A stretch of DNA of 64,000 nucleotides from Sphingopyxis sp. H073 (GTDB lineage Bacteria; Pseudomonadota; Alphaproteobacteria; Sphingomonadales; Sphingomonadaceae). Under the pieces are notes generated by a model. It was not told the origin of the DNA, ran no database searches, and worked only from the letters and a program-made list of their open reading frames with translations. The stretch lies in contig NZ_LNSG01000006.1 of assembly GCF_001468395.1 (NCBI RefSeq), positions 186,001-250,000 of the forward strand. The letters run 5' to 3'. The translations under genes and the position numbers were made by a program. Below are positions 26,934-35,334 of this stretch, one piece after another (positions within the stretch are counted from its first letter, which is position 1; every line of letters starts with the position of its first letter).

Positions 26934-28757
26934 TTACCAGCCCGACGGCTTGCCCTTGTTCTGCTCGTCGAGCCACTTCTTGAGCGGTGCGAAATAGGCG
27001 GCCATCGCCTTGCCCGACATTTCGCGGCTGCCGGTGAAGGCCTGCAGCGCGTCGGGCCACGGCTTCGACGCGCCCATTTCGAGCATCGCATTCAGCTTCG
27101 CGCCGACTTCCTTGTTGCCGTAGAAGGAGCAGCGGTGGAGCGGCCCCTTCCAGCCCGCCTGCTTGCACGCCGCCTGATAGAATTGGAACTGCAGCACGCG
27201 CGCCAGGAAATAGCGCGTGTAGGGCGTGTTGCCGGGGATGTGGTACTTCGCGCCCGCGTCGAATGCGTTCGCCGGCCGCTCACCCGGCGGGACGATGCCC
27301 TGATATTGCAGCCGCAGGTCGGTCCACGCCTTGTTGTAGTCGGCGGGTTTGATCGAGCCGTCGAAGACGCCCCAGCGCCAGCGGTCGACGAGCAGGCCGA
27401 AGGGCAGGAAGGCGACCTTGTCCATCGCCTGCCGCAGCAGCAGGCCGATGTCCTTGTCGGCGCTCGGCACCTTCGATTTGTCGAGCAGGCCGATGTCGAC
27501 CAGATATTGCGGCGTGATCGACAGCGCGACGAAATCGCCGATCGCTTCGTGGAAGCCATCGTTTGCGCCGTTCAAATAGAGGAACGGCTGCTTGTTATAG
27601 GCGCGCTGGTAGTAGTTGTGACCGAGCTCGTGGTGGATCGTGATGAAGTCGTCGGCGTTCACCTTGATGCACATCTTGATGCGCAGATCGTCCTTGTTGT
27701 CGACGTCCCACGCCGAGGCGTGGCACACGACTTCGCGGTCGGCGGGCTTCAGGAACTGGCTGCGCTTCCAGAAGGTGTCGGGCAGCGGCGCCATCCCCAG
27801 CGACGAATAGAAATTCTCGCCCGCCTTGACCATGTCGAGCGGCCCCTTACCCTTTTCGGTCAGCAGGTCGCCGATGTCATAGCCAAGGTCGCCGGTGCCG
27901 GGAGGCGCGACGAGCGGGTAGATATTGCCCCATTCCTGCGCCCACATATTGCCGAGCAGGTCGGCGCGGATCGGGCCGGTTTTCGGCTGCACCGCGTCGC
28001 CATATTTCTCGTTGAGTTTCCAGCGGACATAGGTGTGCAGCGCCACGTACAGCGGCTTCATATCCTGCCAGATCTTTTCGGTCAGCTTGGCGAATTCTTC
28101 GGGCGGCATGTCGTAACCCGATCGCCACATCGCGCCGGTGTCGGCGAAGCCCAGCTCCTTCGCGCCCGCATTCGCGATGCCGACCATCTTGACATAGTCG
28201 TCCTTCATCGGCGCGCCGACCTGGTCGTGCCAGCTCGTCCACATTTCGGCGAACTGGGCGGGCGTGTTCTTGAGATTGCCCATCTCGGCTTCGATGTCCG
28301 AGCCCGAGATTTCCTTGCCGTTCAGCGTCCCGCGGCCCTTGCCATATTGCGACTGCAGGTCGGTCGCGATCGTGTTGAGTTCGGTCGCCGCGCCCGGCGT
28401 CGTCGGTGCGGGCAGGACAATGCCGGTACGCAGGATATCGAGCTTGCGCTTCGTGTCGGCGCTGAGCCCCGCCACGCCGGCATATTTGGCGGCTTCGAGC
28501 GCATATTTGACCGACTTTTCGGTGCCGACCGCGTTGATCCGCGATGCCATCGCGTCGGTATCCTCGGTGATATAGGTCGCGTTGACCCAGTTCACTTGGC
28601 TGCTCTCGACGGTATAGTCGAACAGGTCCTTTTCGACCGCGGCGACGAAGGCATCGGCATCCGCAGCCGTGGGGGCGGCAGGAGCGGCTTGTGCAAAGGC
28701 GGGGGTTGCCGCCGCGAGCGACAGGGCAAGCGACAGCGTTGAAATAATGGCTTTCAT
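26934..28757 (-). CDS. M2-family peptidyl-dipeptidase (ACE-like), secreted
   Basis: Zinc dipeptidyl carboxypeptidase related to angiotensin-converting enzyme, probably periplasmic. The 607-residue protein starts with a signal peptide (MKAIISTLSLALSLAAATPAFAQ). The zinc site is complete: HELGH at 376-380 and Glu404 in GFHEAIGD, with the 24-residue spacing of ACE. DPCP features such as NGANDGFHEAIGDF and TPYTRYFLARVLQFQFY are present. GAGGA precedes the ATG. It likely removes C-terminal dipeptides from peptides taken up as nutrients. It stands as a single gene with its own terminator. Confidence 0.94.
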   Translation of the reverse strand: MKAIISTLSLALSLAAATPAFAQAAPAAPTAADADAFVAAVEKDLFDYTVESSQVNWVNATYITEDTDAMASRINAVGTEKSVKYALEAAKYAGVAGLSADTKRKLDILRTGIVLPAPTTPGAATELNTIATDLQSQYGKGRGTLNGKEISGSDIEAEMGNLKNTPAQFAEMWTSWHDQVGAPMKDDYVKMVGIANAGAKELGFADTGAMWRSGYDMPPEEFAKLTEKIWQDMKPLYVALHTYVRWKLNEKYGDAVQPKTGPIRADLLGNMWAQEWGNIYPLVAPPGTGDLGYDIGDLLTEKGKGPLDMVKAGENFYSSLGMAPLPDTFWKRSQFLKPADREVVCHASAWDVDNKDDLRIKMCIKVNADDFITIHHELGHNYYQRAYNKQPFLYLNGANDGFHEAIGDFVALSITPQYLVDIGLLDKSKVPSADKDIGLLLRQAMDKVAFLPFGLLVDRWRWGVFDGSIKPADYNKAWTDLRLQYQGIVPPGERPANAFDAGAKYHIPGNTPYTRYFLARVLQFQFYQAACKQAGWKGPLHRCSFYGNKEVGAKLNAMLEMGASKPWPDALQAFTGSREMSGKAMAAYFAPLKKWLDEQNKGKPSGW

Positions 28758-28830
28758 GGGGGCGTCCTCTGGATATTCTGATGCGCTCTCGGGCGCGATG
28801 GCGGCAATCTGGACCGGCCCGCGGGCAGGG

Positions 28831-29583
28831 TCAAGCCATCAGGAAGGCAACCATCGCCGCGCCCATCTCGGGCTGCGTGACGCTCGACATATGCGTGCCG
28901 GGGATGATGCTGAGCGTCGCGTCGGGCAGCACCGCCGCCAGTTCCCCGGCCGACCCATTATCCTGATCCTGCTCGCCGCAAACGAGCAAGGTCGGCATCG
29001 TCAGCGCCGCGAGCATGTCGGGGGTGGTATCGGTGAAGCTGTCCAGGAGCAGGCGCGCCGCAACGCGGTCGATCTTCATCGTCTTCATGAACTGGATCGA
29101 CATCCACGTGTCGTCGCCGCGCTTCGCGGTTTCATAGTCGGCGATCACGCGCTGGAAGAATTGCCCGCGCTGTGACCACCCGGCAAGCCCCGCAAGGCCC
29201 ATGCCGCCGAGGATCAGCTTGCGCGGTTTCATCCCGGCAACCACGGCACGGGTACTCGTGCGTGCGCCCAACGAAAAGCCGCCGAGGTCGAAATCGGAGA
29301 CGCCAAGATGCCCGGTCAGATCTTCCAGATCATGCACGAGCACATCGGGCGGATAATGTTCGGGTTCGTGCGGCGCGTCGCTCGATCCGTGGACGCGCAG
29401 GTCGGGCATCACGACGCGAAACCCCGCCGCGGCGATCCGCGCGGCGGTGCCGAACTTGATCCAGTTGACCTCGGCGTTCGAAAACAGGCCGTGGAGCAGC
29501 ACCAGCGGGCGCCCCTCCCCCATCTCGCGCCACGCCAGCCGCACGCCGTCGCGCGCCACGAAAAATCGGGGTTCGATGCTCAT
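28831..29583 (-). CDS. Alpha/beta hydrolase
   Basis: A 250-residue alpha/beta-hydrolase: oxyanion loop VLLHGLFSN, nucleophile elbow GGFSLGAR (Ser in GxSxG), acid in VCGEQDQDNG and C-terminal His in IIPGTHMSSV. The cap between strands 6 and 7 is short. The substrate is unknown; esterases, lactonases and haloperoxidase-like enzymes share this pattern. The ATG at 29583 gives the usual start. The DsbA-fold isomerase gene lies 42 bp upstream on the same strand, so the two may form a small operon. Confidence 0.9.
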   Translation of the reverse strand: MSIEPRFFVARDGVRLAWREMGEGRPLVLLHGLFSNAEVNWIKFGTAARIAAAGFRVVMPDLRVHGSSDAPHEPEHYPPDVLVHDLEDLTGHLGVSDFDLGGFSLGARTSTRAVVAGMKPRKLILGGMGLAGLAGWSQRGQFFQRVIADYETAKRGDDTWMSIQFMKTMKIDRVAARLLLDSFTDTTPDMLAALTMPTLLVCGEQDQDNGSAGELAAVLPDATLSIIPGTHMSSVTQPEMGAAMVAFLMA

Positions 29584-29625
29584 GCGCGGCCTATGCCCCC
29601 TCGGCGATGGGTTGGGCAAGGCCGA

Positions 29626-30273
29626 TCAGCGCGGCTGCAAGCCCTTCTGCTCCATGCGCCACTTTGCCATCTCGATCCGGTCCTGGCCGAAGAAAGGCTC
29701 GCCATCGAACACCAAGGTCGGCACGCCCCAATGGCCCGCGATCTCGAGCGCGACCTGGTTCGCCGCGATCTCGTTGTCGAGCGCCTCGGCATCGGCCTCC
29801 GCCTCGGCGTCGAGTTCGGCGAGGCTGAGCCCCGCGCGCCGCGCCGCGCCCGCGAGATGATCGCCAAGGTGCCAGTCCTGCGCCCCGCCCCAGATGAGCT
29901 GAGCCACTTCGTGACAGAAGCCCAGGCTCCGGCCGCGCCGCGACGCAGCCTGCCCCAATCGCGTCAGACGATAGATATAGGGCTGCTCGGCTGCGATCTC
30001 GCGTGTCATCACATTCTGCACGATCGGGTCGGGACGCGGCGGTCCGAAGGGAATGCCGTGGAATTGCGCGACGCGGATCATGTCGCGCATCGTGTAGCTC
30101 AGCCAGTTGGGGTGATTGCGTTCGAAAAAGTCGGGCTGGCGGATCGCAAGCGGATAAACCGGGCGCAGGTTGATCGACAGGTCATGGCTCGCCGCCAGCG
30201 CGCGGTAGCGGCCGATGGCGAGATAGCTGTAGGGCGAGCGAAAGGACCAGAAGAGGTCGGCAGTCAGAGTCAT
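29626..30273 (-). CDS. DsbA-fold 2-hydroxychromene-2-carboxylate isomerase-like protein
   Basis: A 215-residue kappa-GST/DsbA-fold protein: FWSFRSPYSYLAIGR, where a Ser replaces the CxxC of true DsbA, and the cis-Pro segment HWGVPTLVFDGEPFFGQDRI. Such enzymes isomerise hydroxychromene carboxylates in aromatic catabolism with glutathione, but homologues also occur outside such pathways, and no catabolic genes are nearby. It is divergent from the marR-emrAB operon, which may indicate a shared detoxification role. Confidence 0.85.
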   Translation of the reverse strand: MTLTADLFWSFRSPYSYLAIGRYRALAASHDLSINLRPVYPLAIRQPDFFERNHPNWLSYTMRDMIRVAQFHGIPFGPPRPDPIVQNVMTREIAAEQPYIYRLTRLGQAASRRGRSLGFCHEVAQLIWGGAQDWHLGDHLAGAARRAGLSLAELDAEAEADAEALDNEIAANQVALEIAGHWGVPTLVFDGEPFFGQDRIEMAKWRMEQKGLQPR

Positions 30274-30364
30274 ACCCTTATCCTGCCCAAAAAGCGCCCC
30301 AGCGCAAGCATTGTAAAGGAATTTAACACCAAATCAGATATTTCCCTCTGACGACACATCAGGA

Positions 30365-30393
30365 TTGAATATAGTAGCAATTGCTATTATATC
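30365..30393 (+). promoter_or_regulatory. Promoter of the marR-emrAB operon with embedded operator
   Basis: TTGAAT (30365-30370) and TATATC (30388-30393) are 17 bp apart. A 22-bp near-perfect palindrome (30370-30391; arms TATAGTAGCAA and TTGCTATTATA, one mismatch) fills the spacer, the typical TAGCAA...TTGCTA pattern of MarR sites. The expected transcription start falls at about 30400, on the MarR start codon. Confidence 0.7.
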
Positions 30394-30400
30394 CGCTGCC

Positions 30401-30841
30401 ATGAGTGAGACGATCGGTTATCTGCTCAACGACAGTGCGCGGCTGTTCCGTCGCGCCTTCGACGCACGCACGCGTGACACCGGCATCACCGCACTGCAAT
30501 GGCGCATGATCACCTATCTGAAGCGCCACGAGGGCATAAGGCAGGGCCCGCTCGCCGAACTGATCGAGGTCGAGCCGATCACCCTCTCGCGGATGGTCGA
30601 CCGGCTCGCCGAAGCGGGGCTCGTCGAGCGGCGGGCCGATCCCACCGACCGCCGCGCGTGGCGCCTTTATCTGACGGCGCGCGCCGGCGACATGCTAGGC
30701 GCGATGCGTCCGATCGCCGAAAAACTCACCGAAGAAGCCACCGAAGGATTGAGCGCCGCCGAAGTCGACCAGCTCGTGACGCTCGTCGAAAAGGTGCGCG
30801 CCAACCTCTCCCGCCGCGAATGCCTAAGAGAGACCGCATAA
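30401..30841 (+). CDS. MarR-family transcriptional repressor
   Basis: A 146-residue MarR regulator: N-terminal dimerisation helix, ALQWRMITYLKRHEG, the recognition region PLAELIEVEPITLSRMVDRLAEAGLVERRADPTDRRAWRL, and a C-terminal helix. It heads the emrA-emrB efflux operon, which it most likely represses until a toxic compound binds. The ATG at 30401 directly follows the operator-containing promoter, leaving no room for a ribosome site; an ATG at 30365 would lie in the -35 box. Its stop overlaps the emrA start (TAATG). Confidence 0.94.
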   Translation: MSETIGYLLNDSARLFRRAFDARTRDTGITALQWRMITYLKRHEGIRQGPLAELIEVEPITLSRMVDRLAEAGLVERRADPTDRRAWRLYLTARAGDMLGAMRPIAEKLTEEATEGLSAAEVDQLVTLVEKVRANLSRRECLRETA

Positions 30842-31947
30842 TGGACCAGCTCTCCCCTTCCCGCACCAAGGCCGAAGACGCCGCGCCGGCGCGCGCACCC
30901 AAGGCCGACCCGGTGCCGCCTCCGGCGCAGGCGGCCACTGCCGCCGCAGGCAAGCCCGGGCCGAGCTGGCGCGCTCGCCTGCTGATGTTCGCCCTGCCCG
31001 CCGTTTTGCTGGCCGCAGGCGGTTGGTATTGGCTGACGAGCGGCGGATCGGTGTCGACCGACAATGCCTATGTCCAGATGGACAAGGTCTCGATCGCCGC
31101 CGAAGTCGGCGGCCGGATCACCGAGGTCGCGGTCAAGGACGGCCAGATGGTGCAGCGGGGGCAATTGCTGTTCCGCATCGACGGCGAACCCTATGCGCTG
31201 AGTGTCGCGCAGGCGAATGCCGCGATCGACGCCGCCAACGTCGATGTCGGCAACCTGTCGGCGAGCCTCGCCACCACGGGGGTCGATATCAAGGCGGCCG
31301 AAGAAGGTGTCGCGTTCGCCCAGTCGAACTTCGCGCGCCAGGCTGCGCTGATGGAGAAGGGCTTCACGACCAAGGCCGCCTATGACGCCTCGAAACATGC
31401 GGTCGAACAGGCACGCGCCGCGCTGGCGCAAGCCCGCGCCGACGCCGCCGAGGCGCGCTCGAAGCTCGCTACCGGCGCGAACGGGATCAATCCGCAGGTC
31501 GAGGCGGCGAAGGTCCAGCGTTCGCAGGCCGAGGTCAATCTCGGCCGCACCGAAGTCCGTGCACCGAGCGCGGGGCGTATCGCGCAGTCCGACCGGCTAT
31601 TGGTCGGCCAGATGATGGTGCAAGGCCTGCCCGCCGTGACGATCGTCGACACGCTGCACCCCTGGGTCGAGGCGAACTTCAAGGAAACCGACCTTGCGAA
31701 CATGCGCGTCGGCCAGCGCGCCGAAATCAGCTTCGACGCCTATCCGGGGCTCAAGGTGCGCGGCCATGTCCTGACGATCGGCGCGGGCACGGGCAGCGAA
31801 TTCTCCGTGCTTCCGGCGCAGAATGCGACCGGCAACTGGGTCAAGGTGACACAGCGCGTGCCGGTGCGGATCGCCTTCGACGAAAAGCCCTCGCGCGACA
31901 TGATCGCCGGGCTGTCGGCCGACGTCAAAGTCTTCACCGACAAGTAA
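30841..31947 (+). CDS. emrA: EmrA/HlyD-type membrane-fusion subunit of a multidrug efflux pump
   Basis: Periplasmic adaptor of a tripartite DHA2-type pump. The 368-residue protein has a Pro/Ala-rich cytoplasmic tail, one transmembrane segment (LLMFALPAVLLAAGGWYWL, about 48-66), the lipoyl-like halves SIAAEVGGRITEVAVKDGQMV and VRAPSAGRIAQ, an alpha-helical hairpin between them, and a beta-barrel domain. The start overlaps the marR-type stop. The partner transporter follows 5 bp downstream. Confidence 0.93.
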   Translation: MDQLSPSRTKAEDAAPARAPKADPVPPPAQAATAAAGKPGPSWRARLLMFALPAVLLAAGGWYWLTSGGSVSTDNAYVQMDKVSIAAEVGGRITEVAVKDGQMVQRGQLLFRIDGEPYALSVAQANAAIDAANVDVGNLSASLATTGVDIKAAEEGVAFAQSNFARQAALMEKGFTTKAAYDASKHAVEQARAALAQARADAAEARSKLATGANGINPQVEAAKVQRSQAEVNLGRTEVRAPSAGRIAQSDRLLVGQMMVQGLPAVTIVDTLHPWVEANFKETDLANMRVGQRAEISFDAYPGLKVRGHVLTIGAGTGSEFSVLPAQNATGNWVKVTQRVPVRIAFDEKPSRDMIAGLSADVKVFTDK

Positions 31948-31951
31948 GGCC

Positions 31952-33535
31952 GTGGCGAGCCGCGCCTTTCTCCGCCGGTCGCCAGCCACGGCGGTCGACG
32001 ATGCGATCCCGCTGCATCAGCAGGTCCGCTTTCGCGGCCTGCTGACCGTCGCGGTCATGGGCGCGTCGATCATGCAGATTCTCGACACGACGATCGCCAA
32101 CGTCGCCATCCCGCACATGCAATCGGCGCTCGGCGCGACGAGCGAAACGGTGACCTGGGTGCTGACGAGCTATATCCTGGCATCGGCGGTCGCGATGCCG
32201 ATCACCGGCTGGCTTGCCGATCGCATCGGCCGCCGCGAGTTGTTCCTTGGCGCCATAGCGGGGTTCATCGTCGCGTCGATGGCCTGCGGCGCGGCGCAGT
32301 CGCTCGAACAGATGGTCGCCTTCCGCTTCCTGCAGGGGATCAGCGCGGCCTTCATCGGCCCGCTCTCGCAGTCGGTGATGCTCGACATCAACCCGCCCGA
32401 GAAACAGGCGCGCGCGATGTCGATCTGGGGCATGGGGATCATGATCGGACCGATCCTGGGGCCGATCCTGGGCGGCTGGCTGACCGAGTCGGTCAACTGG
32501 CGCTGGGTATTCTACGTCAACCTGCCCGTCGGGCTGCTGACGCTTGCGATGATGTGGGCTTTGCTTCCCGCGACGCGGAGGCGCGACCGCCGGTTCGACC
32601 TGTTCGGCTTTTCCATGCTGGCGCTCGGTCTTTCGGCGCTCCAGCTGATGCTCGACCGCGGCGCGCATCTCGACTGGTTCGACAGCCGCGAGATCTGGAT
32701 CGAGATGGCGGTCGCGATCGCGTGCCTGTGGATGTTCGTCGTCCATCTTTGCACCAGCCGCGACACTCTCTTCAACCGGCAGATGATGGCAGACCGCAAC
32801 CTTGTCACCGCGATGGGCTTCATGGTCGTGATCGGCATCGTGATGTTCGCCTCGATGGCGCTGCTGCCGCCGATGCTCCAGAATCTGTTCGGTTGGCCGG
32901 TGATCGACACCGGCTGGGTGCTCGCCGTCCGCGGGATCGGCATCCTGATGAGCATGTGGGTCGCGGGCCAACTGCTCGGCAAGGTCGACGCGCGCTGGAT
33001 GGTCGGCACCGGCCTCGCCATCGCGGCGCTGTCGCTCTGGCAGATGAGCCACTGGTCGCTGGAGATGGGGATGCGGCCGGTGATCGTCAGCGGCCTCGTC
33101 CAGGGTATCGGCATGGGGCTGGTCTTCATCCCGCTCAACACCATGGCTTTTGCGACGATCCCGCCGCAGTACCGCACCGACGGGTCAAGCCTGCTCAATC
33201 TGCTGCGCAGCATCGGTGCGTCGGTCGGTATCTCGGTGGTCACGACGCTGCTCGGCGCCAATATCCAGCGCAGCCACGAAGACCTTGTCAGCCATGTCAC
33301 CAACAGCTCGACGAGCATGCTCGACGCCTCGACCGCCGACCGCTTCGGTATCGTCGGCGACACCGCGATGGCGATGGTCAATGCCGAGATCAACCGGCAG
33401 GCGGCGATGGTCGCCTATATCGACGATTTCTGGCTGATGATGTGGGTGACGCTCGCCGCGGTGCCGCTGGTGCTGTTGCTGCGGCCGCCGAAACCGGGTG
33501 GACCGAAGGCATCAATGGCCGACATGGGGCATTAG
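31952..33535 (+). CDS. emrB: DHA2-family MFS multidrug transporter EmrB
   Basis: Proton-driven 14-helix drug exporter of the inner membrane. The 527-residue protein has the motif SIMQILDTTIANVAIPHM in helix 1 with the conserved Asp-Thr, motif A GWLADRIGRRELFL, and motif C-like GMGIMIGPILGPILGG in helix 5. The start is GTG at 31952, with TAAGG just before it. With emrA and an outer-membrane TolC-type channel (not in this window) it would form a complete pump. Confidence 0.94.
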   Translation: MASRAFLRRSPATAVDDAIPLHQQVRFRGLLTVAVMGASIMQILDTTIANVAIPHMQSALGATSETVTWVLTSYILASAVAMPITGWLADRIGRRELFLGAIAGFIVASMACGAAQSLEQMVAFRFLQGISAAFIGPLSQSVMLDINPPEKQARAMSIWGMGIMIGPILGPILGGWLTESVNWRWVFYVNLPVGLLTLAMMWALLPATRRRDRRFDLFGFSMLALGLSALQLMLDRGAHLDWFDSREIWIEMAVAIACLWMFVVHLCTSRDTLFNRQMMADRNLVTAMGFMVVIGIVMFASMALLPPMLQNLFGWPVIDTGWVLAVRGIGILMSMWVAGQLLGKVDARWMVGTGLAIAALSLWQMSHWSLEMGMRPVIVSGLVQGIGMGLVFIPLNTMAFATIPPQYRTDGSSLLNLLRSIGASVGISVVTTLLGANIQRSHEDLVSHVTNSSTSMLDASTADRFGIVGDTAMAMVNAEINRQAAMVAYIDDFWLMMWVTLAAVPLVLLLRPPKPGGPKASMADMGH

Positions 33536-33583
33536 GGTAGTGGCTGCTTTGGGGTGAGGAGCGGTCGTTCGCTGATCCTCATT

Positions 33584-33656
33584 CGTCACCCCGGACTTGA
33601 TCCGGGGTCCATGACTTCGCCGCCGCCGTGGATCCCGGATCAAGTCCGGGATGACG
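33584..33656. repeat. REP-like palindrome, family A, copy 3
   Basis: Arms CGTCACCCCGGACTTGATCC and GGATCAAGTCCGGGATGACG around a short GC-rich centre. It lies about 50 bp after emrB and almost abuts the family B element that follows. Confidence 0.9.
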
Positions 33657-33666
33657 ATGATGGAGC

Positions 33667-33804
33667 GATCCTCGCTGTCGCGCAGCGATGGGGAGGGGGA
33701 CCGCCGCCGAAGGCGGTGGTGGAGGGGCCGCAACGGCGGCGGTATTGCCCCTCCGTCAGCGCTTCGCGCTGCCACCTCCCCATGGCTGCGCCACAGGGAG
33801 GAGC
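33667..33804. repeat. Dispersed inverted-repeat element, family B, copy 2
   Basis: Same plan as the element at 1136-1274: terminal inverted repeats (GATCCTCGCTGT and ACAGGGAGGAGC) and inner hairpins around GGGGAGGGGGACCGCCGCCG. Together with the adjacent family A copy it fills the 288-bp gap between the convergent emrB and lipoprotein genes. Confidence 0.8.
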
Positions 33805-33823
33805 GAAGGGCACATAACGGTCG

Positions 33824-34432
33824 TCAGCGGAAGAAGCAGTTCACGCCCGCGAACAGCGCGTCGACCTTGGCCGCGTCGCCGGGCTCGGCGAACATGCCGC
33901 CGACGACCGTGTCACCGGTGCCGATGCTGAACTCCTCGCCGAGCGTGCTGTCCTCGATATCGGTGATCGTGACCGATTGCTTCGCCTTGGCTCGCGTCGT
34001 CCCGATGCCGATCCCGCTCGCCGTCGAATAATCCTTCGCGCCCTTTTCGTTGCCGAGAAACCAGCCGACGAACTTGCCGTCCTGGAAATTGAGCGTCATC
34101 GCGTCGAAGCGCGTGAACGCCATCGGCCCGGCGCCGCATTCATTGTTGTCGCTGCGATCGTCGGCCCTGCCCGCGACGTTCGCGAGCGCCTTTTCGGCCT
34201 GCTCGCGCGGAACGCCGAAAGCAAGGAGGCTCGCCTTGCCGCTGGCCTTGTCGATGAACCGCAGCCCCTCGGCGTCGAGCGCGACTGCGGTCGTGGCGGC
34301 AGCGGGACCGTCGGCCTTCGCCTCGGGCACCGGCGGCGCCGAGGGCACGGCCGTCTCGTCGGCAGGGGGCTTGTCGGCAGGCTTGCACGCCGCGAGCAGT
34401 CCCAGCATCACCAAGCCCGTCCATGCCCGCAT
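33824..34432 (-). CDS. Predicted lipoprotein, unknown function
   Basis: A 202-residue protein with a lipobox: hydrophobic segment TGLVMLGLLAAC, Cys being the acylated residue, followed by a Pro/Ala-rich linker. The mature part has two more Cys (NNECGAG and VNCFFR) that could pair. The segment GIGIGTTRAKAKQSVT resembles repeats in proteins that follow sequence-encoded surface binding, but I cannot assign a family. The ATG at 34432 has AGGAGG five bases upstream. A dimethylargininase gene is 49 bp upstream on the same strand. Confidence 0.82.
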   Translation of the reverse strand: MRAWTGLVMLGLLAACKPADKPPADETAVPSAPPVPEAKADGPAAATTAVALDAEGLRFIDKASGKASLLAFGVPREQAEKALANVAGRADDRSDNNECGAGPMAFTRFDAMTLNFQDGKFVGWFLGNEKGAKDYSTASGIGIGTTRAKAKQSVTITDIEDSTLGEEFSIGTGDTVVGGMFAEPGDAAKVDALFAGVNCFFR

Positions 34433-34481
34433 CACCGCCTCCTGTTTCGCGTCCCGATCCTTATGCCACCGCCGCGCGCGA

Positions 34482-35258
34482 TTACCAGCGCAGCGACATA
34501 CAGCTCAGCCCCGCATCGAGCCGCGCGACATGGTCGGTCGCCATGGTGCGATACGGCACCCCCCGCGCGGCGAGCATCGCCTGCGTCGCCGTCCAGCGCT
34601 CGCCGATCAGCACCGTGTCGCGAACGCGCAGGATGTTCGCGGCGCCCTCTTCGCCAGGCGGGGTGACCACGACTTCCAACCCGGCGAATTCGGGGCAGTC
34701 GCGCATCGCGGGGACCGTAAGCACGGTCCGCTCGTCGATCAGGCTGCAGCCGGTCTTGAAATGCAGGACGCTTTTGGGGGTTTCTGCAACCTCGGCGCGG
34801 TAGCCGAGCTCAGCGAGCAGCCCCGCCAGTTCCTCGGCGCCGGCGCGGTCGGTCCGGTCGGAGAGGCCGATGATCACCCGATCGGCGAGCCGCAGCACGT
34901 CGCCGCCCTCGACATGCCCGACGGTCATTTCGAGCAGGACCGGATGCCGCACCGCCATCGCTTCGCGGATATGCGCCACCTCGCCCGCGCGGGCTTCCGC
35001 TCCGGGGCGGAGCAGGATCGCGCCTCCAGGAAAGGTCAGCGCGACGTCTTCGGTGAACAGCGCGTCGGGAAAGTCGTCGAGCGGCGGGAGGACGTCGACC
35101 ATCAGGCCGAGATCACGGAGCGCCGCGACATAGGCGCCATGCTCGGCGACGAGCATGGCGAAATCGGGGTCGGGACCACCACCGGCGCGGATGCCGTTCA
35201 CGGCAGACGGCGCCGGGGCGCGGCAGAGCGCGTGGGTGAAGGCGAAGGGGCTGGTCAT
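34482..35258 (-). CDS. Dimethylargininase (DDAH)-type amidinotransferase-fold hydrolase
   Basis: Hydrolyses N-omega-methylated arginines to citrulline and methylamines. The 258-residue protein matches the bacterial DDAH length and spacing: Glu117 in GHVEGGD, His166 in LHFKTGCS and nucleophile Cys253 in AGLSCMSLRW correspond to the Glu-His-Cys triad of the Pseudomonas enzyme. The substrate-binding FTEDVALTFPGG is also present. The ATG at 35258 gives the correct N-terminus. An arginine deiminase-like activity on related guanidines is the alternative. Confidence 0.9.
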   Translation of the reverse strand: MTSPFAFTHALCRAPAPSAVNGIRAGGGPDPDFAMLVAEHGAYVAALRDLGLMVDVLPPLDDFPDALFTEDVALTFPGGAILLRPGAEARAGEVAHIREAMAVRHPVLLEMTVGHVEGGDVLRLADRVIIGLSDRTDRAGAEELAGLLAELGYRAEVAETPKSVLHFKTGCSLIDERTVLTVPAMRDCPEFAGLEVVVTPPGEEGAANILRVRDTVLIGERWTATQAMLAARGVPYRTMATDHVARLDAGLSCMSLRW

Positions 35259-35298
35259 GCGAGGGGCATAGCCCGAACGCCGTGCCACCGCCACGACC

Positions 35299-35329
35299 AT
35301 CCTCCCTGTGGCGCAGCCATGGGGAGGAT
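35299..35329. repeat. Family B repeat, short deletion derivative
   Basis: ATCCTCCCTGTGGCGCAGCC followed by ATGGGGAGGAT forms one hairpin and matches only the outermost hairpin of the full-length family B elements. It lies between the dimethylargininase and asd genes and looks like an internally deleted copy. Confidence 0.7.
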
Positions 35330-35334
35330 CGGCC

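Noticed and set aside
30365..30400. Upstream ATG at 30365 region as the MarR start
   Set aside because: It lies in the likely -35 box and would add a hydrophobic, family-foreign N-terminus; the ATG at 30401 fits MarR proteins.
33536..33823. Insertion sequence, because of terminal inverted repeats
   Set aside because: The element is about 140 bp with no transposase frame; it is better seen as a non-autonomous repeat.
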